From positions 496,001-560,000 of the forward strand of contig NC_020193.1 in NCBI RefSeq assembly GCF_000315915.1: a DNA stretch of 64,000 nt, given 5' to 3'. Source of the stretch: Henningerozyma blattae CBS 6284. Its lineage: Eukaryota > Ascomycota > Saccharomycetes > Saccharomycetales > Saccharomycetaceae. The notes under the pieces are model-generated. The model saw only the letters and a list, made by a program, of their open reading frames with translations. It did not search any database and had not been told where the DNA came from. Numbering within the stretch: position 1 is the stretch's first letter; each line of letters opens with the position of its first letter. Below, piece by piece: positions 30,115 through 37,424 of this stretch. The position numbers and the translations under genes were made by a program.

Positions 30115-30449
30115 GACTATTTCCTATTGGTATAATAGCTTAATAATTGTCTCTATTAAAGCAAAGTTTATATAGTTCTTTAATTAATCTTTTTTGGTGT
30201 ATAGTTTTCAATATATTAAAGAATCTGTAGCTCATCGCTTCTATCCCGCCTGAAAAATTTTCGGGACAAACAAATTTCAGAAATTTAATGAGATGAATTA
30301 AGAATCCTTAATAAATAGGCTTTAAAAAGATTATTTAATATATTCAATCAATTTTATCAGTTATATTCATAAATCAAACACAAAGCTAAACAATTTTTAT
30401 AAAAGTAGCTATACACATAATATACTAACCCTTTAAGCAGATAACAGAA
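30115..30449. promoter_or_regulatory. Divergent PWP2-MPP6 promoter with PAC and RRPE elements
   Basis: AGCTCATCGC at 30229-30238 is a perfect PAC element (GCGATGAGCT on the minus strand). TGAAAAATTTT at 30251-30261 is a perfect RRPE, 12 bases away. The two elements together mark ribosome-biogenesis promoters, bound by Dot6/Tod6 and Stb3 in S. cerevisiae. They lie about 115-150 bases upstream of PWP2 and 190-220 bases upstream of MPP6, so may serve both RNA-processing genes. Confidence 0.88.
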
Positions 30450-30911
30450 ATGAGTGGGAAATTATCAAGCAGTGTTAAAAGCATGAAATTTATGCGTTTT
30501 GCAAATGGAGAAAGTGAGCAATCAGTTGAAATGAGTAGTAATGAAGCTCCTCAACCAAAATATGCTCACGATAACTCTAATTGGAGCTTGGCCCCTAGGA
30601 AGACTGAGAAGAGTGGGAATAATAAAGCTAAGAAAGTTCGCATAATTAAGACTAAAACTCGCTACAGTAAGCCAATGAATGTCGGAATTACTACTATTTC
30701 TCGTGTTGCACAGGAATCTTCATTTGTGCGAGGAAGAAGAGTTATTGAAACTACAAACCCTACTGAACTTGAGAATAAAAAAAGAAAGGCAGAGTCTGAG
30801 GCAAGTGATCAAAATAAATTAGTAACTGAGGATGAAGATGATTATGTTCCAGATGATAATTTGGACACTTTGTTTAAGAAGGGTAACAAAAAACAGAAGT
30901 ATAACAAATGA
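30450..30911 (+). CDS. MPP6: Nuclear exosome cofactor Mpp6
   Basis: A 153-residue basic, disordered protein matching S. cerevisiae Mpp6 (YNR024W, 186 residues). The conserved N-terminal GKLSSSVKSMKFMRFA is the family signature (MPHOSPH6), followed by WSLAPRK and a Lys/Arg-rich stretch, an SFVRGRRV motif, and an acidic-to-basic C-terminus. Mpp6 docks Mtr4 onto the nuclear exosome and helps in pre-rRNA and cryptic-transcript decay. It is divergent from PWP2 with shared PAC/RRPE elements. Confidence 0.92.
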   Translation: MSGKLSSSVKSMKFMRFANGESEQSVEMSSNEAPQPKYAHDNSNWSLAPRKTEKSGNNKAKKVRIIKTKTRYSKPMNVGITTISRVAQESSFVRGRRVIETTNPTELENKKRKAESEASDQNKLVTEDEDDYVPDDNLDTLFKKGNKKQKYNK

Positions 30912-31028
30912 TTATAAGTCTAAAGAGAAAGTTAATTCAAGGTTACTAATAATACAATACATACATCTAATTTTTTTTCTAAATACGAAGAATAATATGC
31001 ACATCTATCTATCTAAAACTAACGGAAA

Positions 31029-31838
31029 TTATTTCGTGTTTCTTTGAAACCCAGCATTAATCACTGCTTGTCTTGCGGTTAAATTAATATGCTTAAATCT
31101 GTCTGGGCCAAGATGAATACCACCGAACCAACGTACTACTACAACTAATACACCCCAAGTGTCCATTAGTGAGATCAAATGTAACATTCTTGATCCTGCT
31201 GCTGTCTCACCGTCATCATCTGAATCTTGAAATGTGATTTCTTTTCCATCATTTGATAGTTCTTTAATTCTCCAAGCACACATAACATGATGGGATTTTC
31301 TGATTTTTGGATCTGTTTTCAGTAAGTCAAGTTTCATAAATGCTTCTTCCTCAGATTTAACATGTGTGGCTAATCCTAAAAATGTAGATTTACGATCTGT
31401 AATAGGGTCAGAGGCGAACCAACCTTCAAAAGGATCTGTGGATATTAATTTACTGTGGTCTTCCTGTAGGCTATTAGCTTCATTCTCCTCATCTTGCTCA
31501 ATATATAACACACCATCTAACTCAGAAAAGAAATCAAATAAGCAAACATTTTCCTTATGAAAGACAGAGTCCATAACTTCTTGAAATAATTGAATTAAAT
31601 ATTTTCTATCAAATGTTTCATTTGCATGATGGTTGGAGTCCATTATAACTTCTAAGACGTGAGGTGGCTCCTTCGAAGGGTAGTTAGATGGGAATGATAT
31701 TCTCACAGTAACATATTCGTGTTGGGGAACTTTCATGGCAATCAACCCCGTTCCTTTTTCTCTAGAAGAAAGAAGATCTGGATAAATTGCTTCTAGAGTT
31801 TCCAATTCTTGCTCTAATTCCTCATGATCTATTGACAT
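31029..31838 (-). CDS. YIH1: Gcn1-binding regulator Yih1 (IMPACT family)
   Basis: A 269-residue protein matching S. cerevisiae Yih1 (YCR059C, 258 residues). The N-terminal RWD domain (about 5-120) starts EELEQELETLEAIYPDLL and includes ISFPSNYPSKEPP. The C-terminal ancient IMPACT/UPF0029 domain (about 140-255) contains DRKSTFLGLATHVKSEEEA, HHVMCAWRI, DSDDDGETAAG and VVVVRWFGGIHLGPDRFKHI. Yih1 competes with Gcn2 for Gcn1 through the RWD domain and so dampens general amino-acid control; it also binds actin. It is divergent from TAH1, 228 bases apart, as in S. cerevisiae. Confidence 0.96.
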   Translation of the reverse strand: MSIDHEELEQELETLEAIYPDLLSSREKGTGLIAMKVPQHEYVTVRISFPSNYPSKEPPHVLEVIMDSNHHANETFDRKYLIQLFQEVMDSVFHKENVCLFDFFSELDGVLYIEQDEENEANSLQEDHSKLISTDPFEGWFASDPITDRKSTFLGLATHVKSEEEAFMKLDLLKTDPKIRKSHHVMCAWRIKELSNDGKEITFQDSDDDGETAAGSRMLHLISLMDTWGVLVVVVRWFGGIHLGPDRFKHINLTARQAVINAGFQRNTK

Positions 31839-32066
31839 AATATTTTATCAATAATGTTCTCTAATTGTGGATATTAATAATATTACAGTGCATTTAAATA
31901 TATATTATATTAATATTTGTAGTTTTATTTTTTTTAAAAAGAGCTGTTATTTCGCATTGTTCTAAGATACTTATACATACTCGAAAAAATATTGTAAAGA
32001 TATCAAAAAAAAAACTTGAAGTTTTTACTATATAATAAGAAAATTTGATAAATACAAAAAGCATCA

Positions 32067-32417
32067 ATGAATTTTGAGGAATTAAAAGCGAAAGGTAACA
32101 TAAGCTTCAAGAATGGATCTTACTCTGAAGCTATCAGCTGGTATAACAGATGTATTTCTATAGATCCTAGTAATCCAATAGGATATAGCAATAAAGCAAT
32201 GGCGCTTTTAAAAGCCGATCGGTTTGATGAAGCTATCACTACCTGCGAGAAAGGCTTACAGCTTATATCAAAAGAAGATCCTGAAAATTTAATTAAGCAG
32301 AAACTTGAGTATAGACTACAGTCTGCAAAAAGTAGCCTTCGAGACTATCAAAAAAATTACATTCCAATTGAAATAAATGAAGTTGACGAACTGCATAGTG
32401 AATTTTCTAGTCTCTGA
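32067..32417 (+). CDS. TAH1: R2TP complex TPR protein Tah1
   Basis: A 116-residue TPR protein like S. cerevisiae Tah1 (YCR060W, 111 residues). It opens with MNFEELKAKGNISFKNGSYSEAISWYNRCISIDP, a canonical TPR (given here only in outline: GN at 10-11, then Y and P positions), followed by a second repeat (IGYSNKAMALLKADRFDEAI) and a short tail. Tah1 binds the Hsp90 C-terminus and, with Pih1 and Rvb1/2, forms R2TP for box C/D snoRNP and other assembly. Gene pair with YIH1 is conserved. Confidence 0.94.
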   Translation: MNFEELKAKGNISFKNGSYSEAISWYNRCISIDPSNPIGYSNKAMALLKADRFDEAITTCEKGLQLISKEDPENLIKQKLEYRLQSAKSSLRDYQKNYIPIEINEVDELHSEFSSL

Positions 32418-32546
32418 CTATAATAGCTTGATTATATGGAAATGCATGTTGATAATGTATTTATCAATATTATGGTCTATAACTTTATGAATATATATAT
32501 CTACAATTTAAATAAGTTACAATGCTTTTTCAATTATGCTGGTTGA

Positions 32547-35500
32547 TTAATTATTTAAAAATGATTCATCTAATTCTATTAACGAATTTTCACAGGATTT
32601 ACAGTAATTTTGAAGCCCAGTTCCATTATTCCATACATCATTCATTTCATATTTTACTGTATTACAATTGTTTAATTCTTCCATCAAAAACTTTCTGAAT
32701 CCTCCGGCTACTAATTCGCCTTCACGATTTTGTAGCATCTTCAACTCCATTAATAAATCATTTCTCTTTAAATCCAATTCATATTTTGATTCTTGGTAAA
32801 TATAGGCAAAAGCAGCATTTTTTTCTTGGAATTTTTCATAAGCTGAACCTGAATGCTCTGTAGAGACCTCTTTAACTAATAGATTTAGATCAGATAATCT
32901 CAAAGCTCTACTAATGGTAGAAAAATCAGGCCCATGTGAATTTGCTACGTAGTCATGGAAAAATGTTTCTGCATTTTTAACTTTCCAGTATGCATTTATA
33001 GATTTACCAGCAATGATCATATTATAGCTTACTGAGCAAAACAAACATAATGCAAGTGTTTTGTCAAACCTCCAGATTTGAACAAGTGTCACATAAATAA
33101 CACCAATAGTAACGTAAATAACAATTTTTAGATACTCCAAAGTTTTTAGTACAATCTTTAATAAAATATATTTTGGAATAGTAAAAAATGATAATATAGC
33201 ATCATAATCTTTATTTTCTATGTTGATAGATAGTTCTTTAATAGAATCAGCATCATATTCAACACCATAAATTTGTTGTTTTTCAGCAATTCCTAGAAGA
33301 CCACACATTCTGATAGCCTTCGGAACAGTACCATTTTTACCTATTCGATCCAAGTAATACCAAATTGCATTTTTTACACTAGTATTCTCCTTTTTAGCTG
33401 CTTCTAATACCCAATTTTCGATTAAACTATTTGTAAAACTCCAATTATTTGATATTTTTTTAGTCTTTGGATTAATAAAATCTAGTTTATAGTAGATACT
33501 TAATAATGATCTATTATTTAGTGGTGAGCCATTTGCTACTTTAGAATTTGCAGTATGATTTGGCTCAGAAATGATAAATTTGAAATGAATCAATAATGCA
33601 TTGTTATTTGAAATTTTAATTAAAGCGGGATCTTGATCAATTTCATAATATCTATTTTCAATGACTTTGATAATACGTTGTCTCGTAAAGCTAACTTTAG
33701 CATTATCGATCTTTAACATACGAGGATCTTTTAGCAATTGTTCTTTATACTTGGGCTCGAATTGAACTTTTCTTACTAGTTGTAATAAACCTTTTGGAGT
33801 TCTTTCTTCTTCCCAAGACCAAGCTAAATTATATTTACTTATTGGTTTTGCAAAAAAGAAACAATGAGGAAAGATTTGAGATTTATCACCAAATAAAATA
33901 TGTAGTAAGCCTAAACTTGTAATTTCATATTCACCTTGGTAAGTGACATTATATTCATTTTGAATCTTATTTCTATGTGCTTGAATATCGATCAAATCCT
34001 TTTCAATTTTCTTTTTTTTTAATAATGCTAAAGATTTATTTAATTCTATTGTTTCCTTGGGTAAATCTTCTTCATTTTCTAAAATATCACCGTTTAAAAT
34101 ATTTTTTATTCTAATACATTGGGTAATGAAATTTTTAGATTTCTTATTTGCTGTATATTTATCAATTTGTTTAAATTTCTTTAATAAACTACAATCATTT
34201 AATTTTTCACTATCTTTTTTCTTATTATCAATTAATATTTGAATTTTATTAACTATGGATTTTATATCTGCGAAATAACAATAAATCTTAAAAGTATTTC
34301 CTTGGATAGTGCGTAATTGGATAACATTTTTAGAAGTTTTATGCATTTTAACAGTTTCTAAATCTTCAAATGCCAATGTTTCTAAACCAACAAATCCCAT
34401 TGCATTTAAATAGAAATAGAAAGTATTTCTTGTCAAATAACAAGTAGCTTGAAATCTTTGGACATCATTTGGACACCAAAATGCTGCAAACTTATATAAT
34501 AATAATTCATCAGGATGATCAATTTCCTTTTGATAACTTGGTAAAAAAATACTTCTGAAATAAAGATCGGAGATTCTTAAGTCAGGAGGGTAATAGCTCG
34601 GATAATTAATAATTCTTGAATTAGTTGTATTATTTTGTGGAATTTGTTTAAGTGGTTCATGAAAACGAACTTCTTTTGTTGTCTTTGGCGAAGTTAAAGG
34701 CTTCCAATTGGTAACCCCCCAAACATTAGCAAAAAGAGCATTGGGTATAGTTGAATCATTATAGAATGCTAATCCAATTACTGCTAATTGTGAAAATCTT
34801 GTTGTAATTGGAGTTTCAGTCAATTGATAAAGAATACATTTGTCAGAATCTTCATCAAACTTCAAAGAGGCATAGTCTGACATATCATAATGGTACAAAT
34901 CTCTTAAAAGAATAGAATGTTTATCAAAACTTGTTAAAGCCTTATCAGTGGAATTTTCAGAACAACAAGCAAATTCCATGAAATGTGGAGAAGTTCTCTT
35001 GTATGCGGATTCATATTCCAAAGAATGTTTATTTAATTGTTCTGTAAACGATTTAGCTTGTTCAAAGATGATCATCCAAGATCTCAACTCTTTTACATTT
35101 TCAGCTTGTAAAATAAAGGATAAATCTTTTGAGACAGTCTTTAAATTATGATTATTACTTGGTCTTAAAGTGGAACCATTTCCAAAAATTTTAATTTCAA
35201 AACAAAATTTTCTTTCTTCTTCTGGCGCATATCTAACGTTTGTTAACATCACACCAAATTTATCAGTTTCTTCTACATAATCTAAAGATTGACTTAATGA
35301 GAAAATACCGAACACAGATCTTTGGACAAAACACCACCTTCTAACCCAACGAGTTTCAACACCATTAAAAGTCTTAATAAAAAGCCAACCAGCTTTTTCT
35401 GGTGAATGATTTAATTTTGAGAATTTCAATTTTTCATTTTCATTCATCGATAAAGTTTTTAAATTAATTGATTGTATATCATAAGTCGCTAAATTTCCTG

Positions 35501-36395
35501 AAGGTTTAATATGTTTAATTGTATAGTCTAACAAGTTTTGTTTAACGTTTGTAATATCCTTCTTTAAGGATTCTGAACCTGCCTTTGCCTTATCAATCCA
35601 ATCTCTATAATCTTGAAAATATGCTTCAATCTTTGGTAACATGGAGAACTCTCCATTAAAGGAACTGACAGGAACATTAAAGTTATTATTTGAAAATGAA
35701 TCTTGATTAGTCTTCAAATTGAATTTAAAATTTTGTAAAAGATGATCTATTGTGTTCACGATCAATCTGTCTACATTCAATTTATAGAGGGAAATGGATT
35801 CTACAAGATCTAATGATGCAATTAAATAATTTTTCCTTGCTTCAAATAAGTTATTTGCCTCTTCAAGCATTTTTGAATTATCCATCATTTCTGGATCATT
35901 TAATTTAATAGATTGATAATTTTTGGATAATCTATCATAATTTGTTTGTAATTTTAAAAAATTGTCTCTTTTCAAATTATAATCAACCAAGTATTCTTTA
36001 TTAAAGGAATCAATCTTTTCTATTCTCTCTGAAGAATCCAAATTAACTAGATTTAATGTGTTTTCTATCATTTCGAATTGATCATTTTGGAAATCTGATA
36101 ACATGCTTAAAATGTTGGAACTGTTTGATATGAAACCATTATCCATTAATGATAAAGGTGGCAGGAAGATATTAATCAAAGATTCCGTAGATATTTTAAA
36201 TTTGGTGAAAGATGGCAGGAATTTAGAATTATTGAATTGAACTGTCTTTTTTAAATAATTTCTTAAGAATAGAACTTTTGTTTCAAAAAAATTAACAGAA
36301 GCACGAAACGATGGAGCATCTAGTGCAGCTTCTTTCAAAGAAACAGAAATCAATTTCAATTGAACTGAATCTGGGGCCTCTTTAGGGGAGTTCAT
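32547..36395 (-). CDS. SIP3: Sterol-transfer family BAR/PH/VASt protein, Sip3 type
   Basis: A 1282-residue protein of the Sip3/Ysp1 (Lam1/Lam3) family, which are ER-anchored proteins at plasma-membrane contacts. In order: a BAR-like helical N-terminus (about 1-280), a PH domain (about 325-450, containing AGWLFIKTF and WVRRWCFV), a GRAM-like region (about 600-720), a StART-like VASt domain (about 790-990) and two predicted membrane helices near 1085-1130 (EYLKIVIYVTIGVIYVTLV and LALCLFCSVSYNMIIAG). Length is nearer S. cerevisiae Sip3 (YNL257C, 1229 residues) than Ysp1 (1060). It is not a neighbour of TAH1 in S. cerevisiae, so it lies across another gene-order change. Confidence 0.9.
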   Translation of the reverse strand: MNSPKEAPDSVQLKLISVSLKEAALDAPSFRASVNFFETKVLFLRNYLKKTVQFNNSKFLPSFTKFKISTESLINIFLPPLSLMDNGFISNSSNILSMLSDFQNDQFEMIENTLNLVNLDSSERIEKIDSFNKEYLVDYNLKRDNFLKLQTNYDRLSKNYQSIKLNDPEMMDNSKMLEEANNLFEARKNYLIASLDLVESISLYKLNVDRLIVNTIDHLLQNFKFNLKTNQDSFSNNNFNVPVSSFNGEFSMLPKIEAYFQDYRDWIDKAKAGSESLKKDITNVKQNLLDYTIKHIKPSGNLATYDIQSINLKTLSMNENEKLKFSKLNHSPEKAGWLFIKTFNGVETRWVRRWCFVQRSVFGIFSLSQSLDYVEETDKFGVMLTNVRYAPEEERKFCFEIKIFGNGSTLRPSNNHNLKTVSKDLSFILQAENVKELRSWMIIFEQAKSFTEQLNKHSLEYESAYKRTSPHFMEFACCSENSTDKALTSFDKHSILLRDLYHYDMSDYASLKFDEDSDKCILYQLTETPITTRFSQLAVIGLAFYNDSTIPNALFANVWGVTNWKPLTSPKTTKEVRFHEPLKQIPQNNTTNSRIINYPSYYPPDLRISDLYFRSIFLPSYQKEIDHPDELLLYKFAAFWCPNDVQRFQATCYLTRNTFYFYLNAMGFVGLETLAFEDLETVKMHKTSKNVIQLRTIQGNTFKIYCYFADIKSIVNKIQILIDNKKKDSEKLNDCSLLKKFKQIDKYTANKKSKNFITQCIRIKNILNGDILENEEDLPKETIELNKSLALLKKKKIEKDLIDIQAHRNKIQNEYNVTYQGEYEITSLGLLHILFGDKSQIFPHCFFFAKPISKYNLAWSWEEERTPKGLLQLVRKVQFEPKYKEQLLKDPRMLKIDNAKVSFTRQRIIKVIENRYYEIDQDPALIKISNNNALLIHFKFIISEPNHTANSKVANGSPLNNRSLLSIYYKLDFINPKTKKISNNWSFTNSLIENWVLEAAKKENTSVKNAIWYYLDRIGKNGTVPKAIRMCGLLGIAEKQQIYGVEYDADSIKELSINIENKDYDAILSFFTIPKYILLKIVLKTLEYLKIVIYVTIGVIYVTLVQIWRFDKTLALCLFCSVSYNMIIAGKSINAYWKVKNAETFFHDYVANSHGPDFSTISRALRLSDLNLLVKEVSTEHSGSAYEKFQEKNAAFAYIYQESKYELDLKRNDLLMELKMLQNREGELVAGGFRKFLMEELNNCNTVKYEMNDVWNNGTGLQNYCKSCENSLIELDESFLNN

Positions 36396-36821
36396 GACTG
36401 CGAAGTTAGGATGATATTTTCAGCGTTTGGGTTACTTTCTTCTTTTTTTTATACAATTTTTTATTTTATTTATATTATTATTATTACTAAACAACCTTTC
36501 ATATAATTAACAATTGAAAAATTAACTTGCCTTTCAATTATTAAAAAGAAGTGTATTTAATAAGTTAATGATTTCTTATATGAATTTTTTTTCTTTAAAA
36601 ATAGAATAGCAAATAATATAGCAATCAGCAACCCAAATGGGTAATTTTTGACTTATTTCTTTGTAAATCTGTTGATCTAGAGATTCGTGTTATGCGTATA
36701 TGCCTTTCTAGCCAACTCTTTTACTGAAGTTTCTCTTGCTTTTTCTATTATTCTTGTCGGTTATTTGTAGTAAAAGTTTGTTCTTATTGATTTTAATTAT
36801 TTAGTTTAGTATGATTTCTTT

Positions 36822-36823
<2 letters not shown>

Positions 36824-36853
<30 letters not shown>
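36824..36853. repeat. Poly(T) tract of 30 bases
   Basis: Thirty uninterrupted T residues, the longest homopolymer noticed in the window, in the SIP3/SLA2-like divergent promoter. Such dA:dT tracts commonly exclude nucleosomes in yeast promoters. Confidence 0.95.
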
Positions 36854-36854
<1 letters not shown>

Positions 36855-37114
36855 TATTATTTATTTAAGAATCTTTTCCAATCATAGCCAATAGCTTTGC
36901 TTAACAATAACTGTGTAAACAAAAGAGACATCTAACGATTGCCGTGGAACTTGATATAAGCTTTGCTTTGTTCGGCACATCGGAAAAATTGGATCAAAAC
37001 TAGATGTGTCGGCTATAAATACCTTTTTGTTTAGGAATGTCAGGGCAAAAAAAAAGCCCGACAAATGTGGTAGCGCCTTTGAAAAATGGTCCGAGACGGA
37101 AAAAAATAGGAAAA

Positions 37115-37154
37115 AAACGGATGTAAACGGATGTAAACGGATGTAAGAGGATGT
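37115..37154. repeat. 10-base AAACGGATGT tandem repeat
   Basis: Three perfect copies of AAACGGATGT and a fourth variant (AAGAGGATGT), followed by related AAGCGGAGC units. The reverse strand reads ACATCCGTTT, which partly resembles Rap1-type ACATCCGTACA sites. It lies about 270-310 bases upstream of the SLA2-like start. Confidence 0.9.
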
Positions 37155-37424
37155 AAGCGGAGCAAAAAGCGGAGCGGAAATAAAAACGGAATTTACAGTA
37201 AAACTCCGCGGATGTAAGTTTTCAGGGTGGTGAAGTTCAGAGAACGTAAAGGTAAAAGCAACACAACTCGGCACCAGTTGTTAGTGAAACCACTACCACG
37301 GATCTCCTACAATATTACAAGGGCTTAAAAGTTGGCAAAAAAAAAGAGAAACATAAATAGTAAATAACGTAATCAATAGAATGATAATTTACATTAATTA
37401 AACACCAATATCATTATCACAAAG

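Larger units (their letters stand above)
36396..37424. other. Divergent promoter of SIP3 and the SLA2-like gene
   Basis: About 1 kb. It contains a run of 30 T residues (36824-36853), a GC-richer patch at about 37000-37220 with 10-base repeats (37115-37154), and many A runs. A 130-codon open frame on the minus strand here lacks an early ATG and is judged spurious. No other gene seen. Confidence 0.5.

Noticed and set aside
30423..30440. TACTAAC followed by CAG just upstream of the MPP6 ATG, suggesting a 5' leader intron.
   Set aside because: No GTATGT-type donor lies between PWP2 and this site, and the branch-to-acceptor distance (11 bases) is very short. Probably chance.
36882..37274. 130-codon open frame on the minus strand between SIP3 and the SLA2-like gene.
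   Set aside because: It begins at GTG with no early ATG, runs through the AAACGGATGT repeat, and shows no family features.
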